Of a stretch of DNA of 64,000 nucleotides, positions 37,345-45,635 are shown one piece after another (the stretch's first letter is position 1; the number at the start of each line of letters is the position of its first letter). The notes beneath the pieces were generated by a model. It saw only the letters and a program-made list of their open reading frames with translations. It was not told where the DNA came from and did no database searches. The DNA comes from Ww85 sp963745765 (GTDB lineage: Bacteria > Desulfobacterota > Desulfobulbia > Desulfobulbales > Desulfocapsaceae). The position numbers and the translations under genes were made by a program. The stretch covers positions 62,001-126,000 of the forward strand of contig CAVUYQ010000024.1 in NCBI GenBank assembly GCA_963745765.1, read 5' to 3'.

Positions 37345-38550
37345 TCAGGCGATTAGTTTTCTTAGCAGCATACACAAGGGTAGTGTCAATAAGGCGCTCA
37401 TCCCGATGACAATAAGTGCCTGATCAACGCTGGTGATGTCACTTAGGATACCGTACAGCACCGGCGCAGCAGCACCGGCGCTGAGTGCAAGGGTGTAAAA
37501 CAGCCCATAGGCACGGGGAAGACGGTCAGGGTCAATAAAATCGGCGACAGTTCCGTACAACACTGAGGATGTGCCATTCAAAGCCATCCCCGTTATGGGC
37601 AAGAGAAACCAGACCCATAGCATCGGCAAGAAAATGACCCCGAGAATACACAAGCCCGTCAGCAGTTCAGTGACGATTACGGTACGAATAATACCCGCCC
37701 TCTCGGCAATAAAACCACACACCAGCTTTCCCGTTGCACCTCCCGTAAAAATCAGGCCTAGAGCAAAACCAATCGACGGTCCCTCGATTCCCTTGCTGAT
37801 CAAATGAAAGGGAACAAAAGTCAGAAAAGCCATCCGGCACGAACTGTCAATCATGCTTATCGATGCAAGGACAAAAAATCCGACCCGGTTTTGTATACCC
37901 CAGCCTTTCAGGGTCACTCTGGGTTTGTCAGGGAGCTTCTTTTCCGGGGCAATCCGCCCTATCAGAAAAAAGAAAAGAATTCCGGAAACAATAACGACAG
38001 TACCGCAGGCATGGACACTTTCACGCCATCCCCACAGCGCAATTATCCCGGAAAGGGCAAATGGCACAATAGCCTTACCGAGATCACCGGTAAAATTGTA
38101 GGTCCCAAGTGCGGCTCGAACGGCCCCCCCCCGGTAGGCACGAGAAACGAGCGCCGACACCAACGGGTGCTGGGTCGAGGCACCACTGCCAAGAATCAAG
38201 ACACCGATCAACAGGCTTACATAGCCCGTGGCAAACCCGGCAATAATGAATCCCGCGCCAGCCAGCATCGTTCCCAGAGCCAGGATGATTCTTTCGTTGA
38301 ATTTTTCAGCCAGTATGCCTGCGGGAACCTGTAACGAGGCCAGCGCCCCGGTTGAGCACATCTTGATCAGGCCGACTTGAGCATGATTGAGACCGAAGGC
38401 CTCTGCCCAAATCGGCAGCAACACAAACTGACTATCAGTCAGGCCATCATGAATGAAATGGGCAATCCCCCCGCCCACAAGTGTTCCACGCCTTCTGGAG
38501 AGTGATTGTTCAGCAATTTTCACAGAGGCATCCAAGACCAAAAACTCCAC
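37345..38550 (-). CDS. MFS transporter
   Basis: About 400 residues with 12 predicted transmembrane helices. Features include the N-terminal FIHDGLTDSQFVLLPIWAEAFGL, close in style to the fosmidomycin-resistance-like MFS group, and the loop motif GILAEKFNERIILALG. Inner-membrane exporter or uptake protein; substrate unknown. The start is uncertain: GTG 38550 has no ribosome site, whereas a TTG at 38535 lies after GGTGGAG and a GTG at 38523 is also in frame. Confidence 0.82.
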   Translation of the reverse strand: MEFLVLDASVKIAEQSLSRRRGTLVGGGIAHFIHDGLTDSQFVLLPIWAEAFGLNHAQVGLIKMCSTGALASLQVPAGILAEKFNERIILALGTMLAGAGFIIAGFATGYVSLLIGVLILGSGASTQHPLVSALVSRAYRGGAVRAALGTYNFTGDLGKAIVPFALSGIIALWGWRESVHACGTVVIVSGILFFFLIGRIAPEKKLPDKPRVTLKGWGIQNRVGFFVLASISMIDSSCRMAFLTFVPFHLISKGIEGPSIGFALGLIFTGGATGKLVCGFIAERAGIIRTVIVTELLTGLCILGVIFLPMLWVWFLLPITGMALNGTSSVLYGTVADFIDPDRLPRAYGLFYTLALSAGAAAPVLYGILSDITSVDQALIVIGMSALLTLPLCMLLRKLIA

Positions 38551-38968
38551 CAGAAGATTATATTATCATTCAGAAGCATCTCAGCAATTTTTGTCCTAAC
38601 CACTTTACTCTGTAAGCACGCACTCTGACAAAAAAAAATGATTCCTAAACGAATATCATCAACCGTACGGTTCATATCAGGAATCGCTATCATGCACTTT
38701 ACCCGCCCGTTTGAAACGATTGCCTTTGTTATTCATTTCAAATATGATGCGATTAGCGCAGGCAAGCGAAACAATGGATATGGCAACACAAGGCTTGTCT
38801 GGAATTTTCTTTCGATGCAAACGAACTCCTCAGCGATAGAGGAACCGCCTCGCACCTAATTGGAGAGTTGGAAGCTATAAGCCGGTCGATAAATGGCCAG
38901 GAGAAGATGGCGGTCATCTCTTTCTCAGAAGACGGTTCAAGCCGATTTTAGGCAAAGTAAACGTAGCA
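38551..38968. other. Intergenic region with a possible degenerate small gene
   Basis: About 420 bases. On the plus strand a frame without a start, from about 38758 to 38951, reads protein-like: NELLSDRGTASHLIGELEA, then SRSINGQEKMAVISF, ending SSRF and TAG. An ATG at about 38782 (MATQGLSG) would join it after one frame change. The end of this stretch (38925-38964) is about 77 percent identical to 41692-41731. It may be a decayed gene or mobile-element remnant. Confidence 0.3.
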
Positions 38969-39967
38969 ATGGTTTCAGAAAGTGCGGTAGAACCCGGCAA
39001 TCCCAACATCGTTAGAGAGATGGAAAAATCAAAAAATCAGAAAGCTTCAGGCTCAGTTGTCGGGCGCGACATGACCATTACCGGAGATGTGACCTTCCAG
39101 GGACACCTTCATGTGGAAGGCACCATTGCCGGCTCTCTGGTTGGAGACCGGGCTGGTCTCAGTCTCAACGGGTGCCTTGAAGGTGATATCCGGCTCCAGG
39201 AGCTTGATTGTCATGGGAACATTGACGGAATGGTGCTTTCGGCCCGCCTCATCCTCAGAAAATCGGCTGATATCTCGGGCAGTATTGAGTCGCAGGATCT
39301 TCAGATGATGCCGGGGGCCAGATTTGTCGGGGAAATGAAGATCGCAAACGATAGAAATGGTGAACCGGCAGTCCGGAGCTGGGGCAACGGTGCTGGCCCA
39401 TTACCCGGAAGGGGGGAATTCGCGTCACTGGGTATCCGGCGTTTTACCCCGGCGTCTGCAGAGTTCGAGGACGAGGACGGCAAAACGCTTGCCAGCCTGT
39501 CGGCTGCCGTACGCGGCGGCAGTCAGCTGGTCATTGTCACTTCAGATAAATCAGAAGTAAGACGAAAGTTGTGCCTCAAGCTGCAAGCGATGCTGGACAA
39601 TGATTTTAACGTCATTTTCATCAGCGACTCAAGCGGCTCTTTCAGGGAATTGCTCCTTCGAATATCAGCAGAATCAAACACCGGGCTGACTGACCCCACT
39701 GATCAGGATCAGGTTCTCCAGATTTTTGCCACGGAACTGAATGCATCCCTGTCCCGAGGGAAGCCGATGGTTCTTATCATCGATAATGGTGAAAAAATGT
39801 ATCCCGCAACCCTTGAGCGGATTGTCCATTGCCTTGCCGGAGCGGAAGGTACCGAAATGGCCTTGGCGAAGCTTGTGCTGTTCGGTGGAGTGGCGTTGAA
39901 GCGGGTGATGGATATTGAAGACCCGAAATTACTGGCATGTGAGCCTGATTGTGTTCTTGATCTTTAG
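38969..39967 (+). CDS. Bactofilin fused to a degenerate ExeA/GspA-like ATPase domain
   Basis: 332 residues. Residues about 25-130 are a bactofilin (polymer-forming cytoskeletal) beta-helix: VVGRDMTITGDVTFQGHLHVEGTI followed by repeating G-L/V turns (LEGDIRLQELDCHGNIDGMV). After a Gly-rich linker, residues 175-330 resemble the AAA domain of ExeA/GspA/MshM proteins: LVIVTSDKSEVRRKL at the P-loop position, FNVIFISDSS, a Walker-B-like MVLIIDNGEKMYP, and KLVLFGGVA. The P-loop GxxGxGK[ST] is absent, so ATP binding is doubtful. It precedes a ParM-like actin gene. The start ATG lacks a clear ribosome site; ATG 39020 is an alternative. Confidence 0.75.
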   Translation: MVSESAVEPGNPNIVREMEKSKNQKASGSVVGRDMTITGDVTFQGHLHVEGTIAGSLVGDRAGLSLNGCLEGDIRLQELDCHGNIDGMVLSARLILRKSADISGSIESQDLQMMPGARFVGEMKIANDRNGEPAVRSWGNGAGPLPGRGEFASLGIRRFTPASAEFEDEDGKTLASLSAAVRGGSQLVIVTSDKSEVRRKLCLKLQAMLDNDFNVIFISDSSGSFRELLLRISAESNTGLTDPTDQDQVLQIFATELNASLSRGKPMVLIIDNGEKMYPATLERIVHCLAGAEGTEMALAKLVLFGGVALKRVMDIEDPKLLACEPDCVLDL

Positions 39968-40143
39968 TCAGGTCTCTCATTCCCGCTGACATGAACACTT
40001 GCTCAGTCTCGGTCAGGAGTTCCTCCTTTCCTGCTGGTGAATGCACTGCAAAAAAAAAATCAGAATACAGAGAGAGGCAGCTCCGCGACGAAGCTTTGTC
40101 CGGCTGCGCTCGCCTCAGTTCTTGTTCAGCAAAAGAAAAAACA

Positions 40144-40172
40144 TTGACACGTCAGACCAGCTTTGCTATAGA
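40144..40172 (+). promoter_or_regulatory. Near-consensus sigma-70 promoter for the actin-like gene
   Basis: TTGACA (40144-40149), a 17-base spacer and TATAGA (40167-40172). Transcription would begin near 40180 and leave a leader of about 130 bases that contains three TTGTTAC repeats. The region 39968-40143 before it shows no gene. Confidence 0.65.
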
Positions 40173-40192
40173 TAAATAATAACAAAAGCAAG

Positions 40193-40289
40193 TTGTTACT
40201 TCGATTTTACTGATCCTGTCTAAAAGGTCAGCGTCCGATTGTTACGGACCCGGCTGATACCATCAACTAGGTATTTCCCCGATTGTTAC
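40193..40289 (+). repeat. Three iteron-like TTGTTAC repeats in the leader of the actin-like gene
   Basis: TTGTTAC occurs at 40193-40199, 40239-40245 and 40283-40289, spaced 46 and 44 bases (about four helical turns). The last two extend to an identical 11-mer CCGATTGTTAC. ParM operons on plasmids have such direct repeats (parC) bound by the adaptor ParR; no ParR gene is seen here. Confidence 0.5.
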
Positions 40290-40309
40290 ATTATGCTGTG
40301 GAGGTGAAA

Positions 40310-41359
40310 ATGGGAGTTTTGGGTCTGGATATTGGTTTCGGATTTACTAAGGTCGCCAACAATAATAAGCACCTGATGTTCAAGTCCTTGATCGGCAACG
40401 CCGAAGAAATTCAGTTCAAGTCGAACTTCGTGCTGACATCGGCAACCGAGAACATTCATGTCACCATAGACGGCAATGATTACTTTATTGGCGAATATGC
40501 GGAAAAACAGAGCGCTGTGCGCCACTACACCCTTGAACAGGACAAACTCACCACAAATTTTTTAAAAGTGTTATCCCTCACCGCTATCGGTCTGTTAAAT
40601 GACAAATATATCCCGCTCAAGGTCGTGTCCGGTCTGCCGGTATTGTATTTTCGCGACTACAGTGAACAATACAGGAAAATTCTGGTGGGACATCACGAAA
40701 TCACCTTCCACCAGCCGGACGGGAAGGATATCCTTCGTCGGCTGAACATCAGTGAAATCCGCATGGTTCCTCAGCCCTACGGAAGTCTGATGAATATTCT
40801 TCTGAATGATCGCGGTAAAATTACTAACCGGGATCTGGCCGGGCAGAAAGTTGGCGTGGTTGACATCGGATTCAACACCACGGATTATATTCTCATCGAC
40901 AAACTGCACTATATCAGCCGTGGCTCAAAGACCATCAATCTGGGAATATCCGACTGTTTTCGTCAGATCGCAGATAAAATTCGTCAGAAAAGCGGCTTGA
41001 GCATTGAACTGTATCGGCTTTACAACCCCTTAAACAATGGCACTATCAAATTAAAAGGCCAGAGTTACAACCTGGACAAGATCAAAGAGCAGGTTTTCAA
41101 GGAAACCGCCGAGGTTATCGCCAACGAAGTCAATCAGGCCTGGGCCGATGACTGGGACATGGACACAATTGTCCTTACCGGCGGCGGCAGCAAGGAATTG
41201 GCCAAATACTTGAAACCGCTGTTAAACGGCAACATTATCCTCTCTGAACCTGGGCAGGATACTCGAGCCAATAATGTTCAGGGGTTCATGAAATATGCCC
41301 GGCATTTGTGGGATATTGCGGAAGTAGAGGCACAACAGACACCCCCGAATCCGTCATGA
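40310..41359 (+). CDS. ParM/StbA-like actin-family ATPase
   Basis: 349 residues with the actin-fold nucleotide motifs: phosphate-1 LGLDIGFGFTKV, phosphate-2 VGVVDIGFNTTDYILID, and adenosine motif TIVLTGGGSKELAKYL. The pattern fits ParM/Alp-type filament-forming actins rather than MreB or FtsA. ATG 40310 is favoured by GGAGG seven bases upstream; an earlier in-frame start lacks one. Family members push DNA or organelles apart. Its chromosomal neighbour is a bactofilin fusion, so the pair may form a cell-organising structure. No ParR-like partner follows. Confidence 0.82.
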   Translation: MGVLGLDIGFGFTKVANNNKHLMFKSLIGNAEEIQFKSNFVLTSATENIHVTIDGNDYFIGEYAEKQSAVRHYTLEQDKLTTNFLKVLSLTAIGLLNDKYIPLKVVSGLPVLYFRDYSEQYRKILVGHHEITFHQPDGKDILRRLNISEIRMVPQPYGSLMNILLNDRGKITNRDLAGQKVGVVDIGFNTTDYILIDKLHYISRGSKTINLGISDCFRQIADKIRQKSGLSIELYRLYNPLNNGTIKLKGQSYNLDKIKEQVFKETAEVIANEVNQAWADDWDMDTIVLTGGGSKELAKYLKPLLNGNIILSEPGQDTRANNVQGFMKYARHLWDIAEVEAQQTPPNPS

Positions 41360-41871
41360 ATATGATTTGGCCCGGGGACGGCTTTTTGCCGCTCAGGAAC
41401 ACAATCTGTCAATCTGTTGCGTAAAAAAAGCTTTTTAACCAGCCCCGGCCTAATCGGTCCAGTTCTCGTTAAATTAAAAGATCGACTGCGTGTCACCCCC
41501 CATCATTGCAGCAGCCGCAGTAAGCTGGTTACCCGAACCACAGTATTTAAGGTTTCAAAGAGTAGTACAACGAAACCAGACAATCTCATCTGACGCGCAT
41601 CTGACCAAACCAAAAAGCAATTAAGCCTCAACAGCCTAACTATTGATTTTATTGGCACACAAGGCAGTATCCGAACCTGTGACCTACGGATCAAAAGGCG
41701 GTTCAGGCCACTTTTAGCCAGGTTAAACGTGAGTATCGAAGAGTAGCAAATAAAGTGTTTCTCAACGGATGACCAATATTCAGCCATTGAATTCTTGAAA
41801 AACGCATAACAAGGCAATACCCAGGAGCGCGATGCTCTCGATCGTTTAACCGGAGAGCTGGAAGAGAAATT
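41360..41871. other. Intergenic region carrying the left boundary of the putative island
   Basis: About 510 bases with no convincing gene. It holds the tRNA-Arg 3' remnant (41650-41697) and, next to it at 41692-41731, a stretch that resembles 38925-38964; both read as QKxVQAxFxQxKR in one frame. A further start-less frame at about 41806-41870 reads ERDALDRLTGELEEKL. These look like remains of decayed genes or a mobile element. Confidence 0.5.
41650..41697 (-). repeat. Diverged copy of the tRNA-Arg 3' half (putative att site)
   Basis: Read on the minus strand, ATCCGTAGGTCACAGGTTCG is identical to the anticodon-stem to T-loop part of tRNA-Arg(TCT) at 48605-48681. Partial matches continue through the T-stem, GCCA and the following AATAAAATCA (AATAATATCA after the tRNA). 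It is in direct orientation with the intact tRNA, 7 kb away on the tRNA's 3' side, as expected for an integrated island. Confidence 0.7.
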
Positions 41872-42618
41872 ATGTCTTCAGATTCAGTACCGATCAGAGA
41901 AACCTTGGGATATATACTCATTGTGATAATCACCTTCGCATGCTTGCAGGCTTTTGTTGTCGTCATGCACGAGTTTACACATAGTACTGTGGCCTGGCTC
42001 CTGGGAGACATGCCAAGCCCCTCTGATATTGTTTGGGGCAATCCCTTGATGATGACCGGGTGGGATGAAGGAGTGCATTATTCTAAACTTTTCCCCTCCG
42101 GGCATAATCCGGCAGAAGCTATCATTGGCGGGAGTCCGCTGCTTGTCCATACGGTTATTGTTGTTCTGGGCATCCTTTTCCTGCAAAGGGAACGGGCGAC
42201 AAAATGGAGATGGGGTTTTCACCTCCTTTATTGGTTCGTTATAGCTAATTTCATGGAACTGATCGCCTATATCCTGATGCGCTCTTTTGCTTCAAGCGGG
42301 GATGTCTATCATCTCAACCGGGGACTGGGGCTTTCTCCCTGGATTATTTTTGTTGCCGGAACACTGCTGCTCGTGGTCGGATTGTTTGTTCTCTTCAAAA
42401 AAATCCTGCCCATTATGTATACCGTTTTTGCACGTGGAAACCGGCTGAGTGAATGGGCAATCTTATTCCTGACCGCCTTTCTTCTTTTCCTGTGGGGGAG
42501 CGGAATAAGGGTCGTGTTTTACGTCTACCCCGATCCTCAGTGGATGTTTGGTCTTTTGGGTTTTGCTGCATTCGGCATGGTCATGGCCGCGTGCAATCCA
42601 TACCGAAAAAGGACGTGA
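41872..42618 (+). CDS. Membrane protein with an HExxH motif (possible intramembrane metalloprotease)
   Basis: 248 residues with about six hydrophobic helices. The first helix runs directly into VVMHEFTHSTVAWLLG, an HExxH zinc signature placed at a helix end as in site-2 proteases and related M50-like families. A downstream third ligand cannot be assigned with certainty; candidates are NPAEAIIGG and NFMELIAY. There is no PDZ domain. GGAAGAG precedes ATG 41872. It lies just inside the left boundary of the putative island. Function is unknown; protease activity is inference from the motif. Confidence 0.6.
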   Translation: MSSDSVPIRETLGYILIVIITFACLQAFVVVMHEFTHSTVAWLLGDMPSPSDIVWGNPLMMTGWDEGVHYSKLFPSGHNPAEAIIGGSPLLVHTVIVVLGILFLQRERATKWRWGFHLLYWFVIANFMELIAYILMRSFASSGDVYHLNRGLGLSPWIIFVAGTLLLVVGLFVLFKKILPIMYTVFARGNRLSEWAILFLTAFLLFLWGSGIRVVFYVYPDPQWMFGLLGFAAFGMVMAACNPYRKRT

Positions 42619-42788
42619 TGACGGCGCCTGGGGCTTTTATGTTTAAACCTGTTTCATGAGGCGACCCGCGTTTGCCTGTGTTCTCACGCTTCTGACCCTC
42701 AGAGCACTTGTTGCAAGAACTCCCGCCTCAGTCCCACCGGGTCGCAAACGCCCTTGTTGAATTAGCAGTGTTAAAAAACATGTTATGC

Positions 42789-43154
42789 TTAAAAGTCTGC
42801 ACGCCAAACGTTTATTAGTTTTAATGTAAGCCATACAACTGATGCACTTAACACGCAAAACATCAATGATCCTATATGATAACCACCTCTGGCAAGCCGG
42901 ATTTTTAGACGCTTATAAAAACGCATTTGCTTGTCAGGCTTTGGTGGTACGTAGGGGAAAACGGATAGCAAGAGTAAGCAGACAAGCGACCAGAGCACAC
43001 CTACTATACTCGGAATGATATAAACGTCTTTATCTGCGCCTGTCTCAATGAGCACAACGTAACCAAACACAATGAATGCAGCGGCGGTAGTAATAAAAAA
43101 TAATGGTTTTAACCAAACAACTTTTTTTGAAAACGCACTTAAATGGTCAATCAT
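42789..43154 (-). CDS. Small integral membrane protein, unknown function
   Basis: 121 residues with two closely spaced N-terminal helices (PLFFITTAAAFIVFGYVVLI and IIPSIVGVLWSLVCLLLLSV), a basic cytoplasmic loop (RFYKRLKIRLARGG) and a third helix near the C-terminus. No domain is recognised. Start ATG 43154 has only a weak ribosome site. It lies convergent with the HExxH protein in the putative island. It may be a real small membrane protein given the clean alternation of hydrophobic and charged segments. Confidence 0.5.
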   Translation of the reverse strand: MIDHLSAFSKKVVWLKPLFFITTAAAFIVFGYVVLIETGADKDVYIIPSIVGVLWSLVCLLLLSVFPYVPPKPDKQMRFYKRLKIRLARGGYHIGSLMFCVLSASVVWLTLKLINVWRADF

Positions 43155-43516
43155 GGACTGAGTCTTTCATTGAAGCATAAAATGCAATAGACGGCAGACG
43201 CTTTTTGGGAACTTTCTTTTTACTATCAACACAGATCATACTCACAAGATAACAATTGGCAATCATAACGGTAGTGCAATTATGCCAGCTTGATACTTCC
43301 TGCTCATCTATCGTTTCGAAGGAACAGATTCGACATTACGACCGGATTTGAGCGGAACTGTAGAGAAACGGTAGGCACTTTAAATTTCTGAACTGGTAGG
43401 AAAACCATATATTCGATGTGGCAAAATTAACCGTACAGCATGAACTGGAGTTAACTTCCATCAGAAGTATCTATCAGGAAAAATGGAAGCAAGGTTTGGT
43501 CTCCACTTTTTTCAAC
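43155..43516. other. Intergenic region, nothing recognised
   Basis: About 360 AT-rich bases between the small membrane gene and the end of the DUF2934-like gene. A plus-strand frame from 43418 (LTVQHELELTSIRSIYQEK) runs on antisense through the DUF2934 and M48 genes and is not supported. Confidence 0.5.
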
Positions 43517-43668
43517 CTACCTCAAATTCTGCTCGGCATGTCCTTGTGGACACCCTTCCTTCTCATAGATGGCGTATGCCTTCTTGACAACCTCGTCATG
43601 CGCCGGCTTGGTTTCGGGCTTTTTGGGGACTGCGTGTTCGTGTTCCCTGATAAGGGGGTTCCGGTCAT
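43517..43668 (-). pseudogene. DUF2934-like small protein, frameshifted
   Basis: After ATG 43668 (MTGTPL) a -1 frame change near 43655 leads into REHEHAVPKKPETKPAHDEV, then KKAYAIYEKEGCPQGHAEQ. The [AR]AY.I[YW]E..G.P.G.....H/Q pattern is that of DUF2934, a short domain of unknown function common in high-GC soil and sediment bacteria. Length 152 bases (two over a multiple of three) fits one missing base. It lies four bases after the M48 stop and may be co-transcribed. Confidence 0.45.
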
Positions 43669-43672
43669 GTTT

Positions 43673-45625
43673 TTAGCTTTCGGCAATCTCCACAAACGGC
43701 GGGATCGGACAATCCAGCGTGTCGGCAATGGCACGGAGCAATTCGGCTTCGCGTTCCTGGATCAAATCGTCAGCGCCGACGACCTGCACGCAGGCTTCGA
43801 GTAAATTCTTTTTGATTTGCGGCGCGGCCAACGCGAGGCGGTTGAGTGCGGCATCCAGTTGTTCCAGCCCGCATTCCTCGCGCGGCAGGAGTCGCAACCC
43901 GTCGGCCTTCGCCCCCAGATGAGGCACACCCGTCCGGAATGCCTTTTCGATTTCGCCGGTTTTGCTGCTGCTGACGTTCGCCAGTGCGGAGAGCACGATG
44001 CTGCAATCCGGCACGAGCGGTTTGATTGTGTCGTACTGAATGGAGGTCGGACGGATTTCGCCCGACTGCGACGTGAGATGCCGACGGATGATCTTCTGAA
44101 GGACAAACTCAAAAAGTTCTATCTTTCCGTCGCTCTCAACAAGCCATTGCAACGCCTGGCTGAATTGCTCGAACTCGTCGGGCCGAAGCTGACGCAGTGC
44201 GGGCAAGGCGAGGTTCACAAGTGGCAGCCGCGCACGCGAGGCGATGGGGGCGACTTCAGGCGAGAGCACGACGATTTTTTCGGCAACCCCCGATGCGGCT
44301 CGTTTGCCAAGTTCCGTGAGTTGCTTCGCGCGCAAGGGTTCGTCCGGGCTCAGGAGCATTGCGAAAACGAGCGCCGTAGCGTCGAGCGGTTCGCGAGCTG
44401 CGGACTGGACCTTCTCCGAGAATGAATTCCGCAACTCCTCGGCGTAGCGCAAATGCAGAGGTGTTGGCTTGCCAAGATTAGGTAGCACTGTTCCCATCAG
44501 GACCGCGTTGGTGGCGAATCCGGCGTCGCCAGCCCACGCGCCGGGCATCCCGGGAATCGTCGGAAACGGAGATCGTGATGAGGTTGGTTTCCCCGCCTCG
44601 CGTGAAAATTCTGTGTCAACTGTTTTGACGCTGGCCTGCTTGAATTTTCCGTCCCAAGCTGGATCAATGGCGCGGATACGCACGTCAAGCGGCGGGTGGG
44701 TGGCCAGCGCGCCGAAAAACGGTTTACCTATGCCGTTTCCGAAGAACATGTGACTGGCTTCCCCGGCGTGAGCGGATTCGACCTGCGACCCGGCGCCGCC
44801 GATTTTTTGCAGCGCCCCGGAGAGTCCCGCCGGATTGCGGGTGAATTGAACCGCGGAGGCATCGGCCAGGAATTCCCGTTGCCGGCAAAGCGCGGCCTGG
44901 ATGAGCCGGCCAAAGAATACGCCGATCGCGCCGATGACAATCAGGGCCAGCCCCAGGAGCATCAACGGATTTCGGTCTCGGCCGCCGCGCGAGTAGATCA
45001 GAATCCGGCCAACGACCGCGAGACACAGGATGCCGAAAATGATGCCCATAAACCGCAGATTCAGACGCATGTCGCCATTGAGGATGTGGCTGAACTCGTG
45101 GCCGATGACGCCCTGCAATTCATCGCGATTGAGCAAGGTCATGCAACCAAGGGTGACGCCGATGGCAGCGTCCCCCGGCGCGTGGCCCGCCGCAAAGGCG
45201 TTGATGCCCTTCTCGTGGTCGAGGACATAGATTTTGGGGATAGGCACGCCGGCGGCGATGGCCATCTCCTCGATCACGTTCCGCAGCTTGCGCTCATCGG
45301 GATGGGTCGTGTTGGGATTGACGAGCCGTCCGCCGAGCGATTCGGCGACGGCACTGCCGCCCTTGGCCAGGGCGGCGGTTTTGTAGAGACTGCCAATGAT
45401 GACGACGCCGAGCGTGCCAAGCACGACGTAGAGGAATAGCTGGGGATCCCACAGGACGAGTTCGGGCGGCAAGGCTCCAGGTCGCTGTTTGGCGTTGGCG
45501 CCGTAAAAAATCAGCAAACTGGCGAGATAAACCGACACGATGATGCACAGGACGGCGATCACGAAGTAAACCACCAGCACCTTAGTGTTCTTGCGGGCCT
45601 TGTCTTGATGTTCAAAAAAATCCAT
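43673..45625 (-). CDS. M48-family zinc metalloprotease (HtpX-like) with extended C-terminal domain
   Basis: 650 residues. Two N-terminal membrane helices (about 17-40 and 65-85) and two more after the catalytic motif. The zinc site is GHEFSHILNGD at about residues 176-180, with the third ligand in CRQREFLADASAVQF. This is the HtpX/Oma1 fold, acting on membrane proteins. The C-terminal 250 residues are an extra domain rich in Leu/Arg, seen in M48 proteins paired with LemA. ATG 45625 was chosen for AAGGGGAG upstream, eleven bases after the LemA stop. Its GC and codon use are much higher than in flanking genes, suggesting transfer. Confidence 0.88.
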   Translation of the reverse strand: MDFFEHQDKARKNTKVLVVYFVIAVLCIIVSVYLASLLIFYGANAKQRPGALPPELVLWDPQLFLYVVLGTLGVVIIGSLYKTAALAKGGSAVAESLGGRLVNPNTTHPDERKLRNVIEEMAIAAGVPIPKIYVLDHEKGINAFAAGHAPGDAAIGVTLGCMTLLNRDELQGVIGHEFSHILNGDMRLNLRFMGIIFGILCLAVVGRILIYSRGGRDRNPLMLLGLALIVIGAIGVFFGRLIQAALCRQREFLADASAVQFTRNPAGLSGALQKIGGAGSQVESAHAGEASHMFFGNGIGKPFFGALATHPPLDVRIRAIDPAWDGKFKQASVKTVDTEFSREAGKPTSSRSPFPTIPGMPGAWAGDAGFATNAVLMGTVLPNLGKPTPLHLRYAEELRNSFSEKVQSAAREPLDATALVFAMLLSPDEPLRAKQLTELGKRAASGVAEKIVVLSPEVAPIASRARLPLVNLALPALRQLRPDEFEQFSQALQWLVESDGKIELFEFVLQKIIRRHLTSQSGEIRPTSIQYDTIKPLVPDCSIVLSALANVSSSKTGEIEKAFRTGVPHLGAKADGLRLLPREECGLEQLDAALNRLALAAPQIKKNLLEACVQVVGADDLIQEREAELLRAIADTLDCPIPPFVEIAES

Positions 45626-45635
45626 GAACTCCCCT

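Noticed and set aside
40310..41359. MamK or other magnetosome actin
   Set aside because: The motifs fit ParM-like actins in general and no other magnetosome gene is in the window.
42661..42760. Integron attC-like structure
   Set aside because: GCGACCC/GGGTCGC and GCGTTTGC/GCAAACGC can each pair, but they are in the wrong order to nest, and no RYYYAAC/GTTRRRY core sites flank them.
43418..43804. Plus-strand frame beginning LTVQHELELTSIRS
   Set aside because: Most of it is antisense to the DUF2934 and M48 genes. Only the first 30 codons look protein-like and there is no ribosome site.
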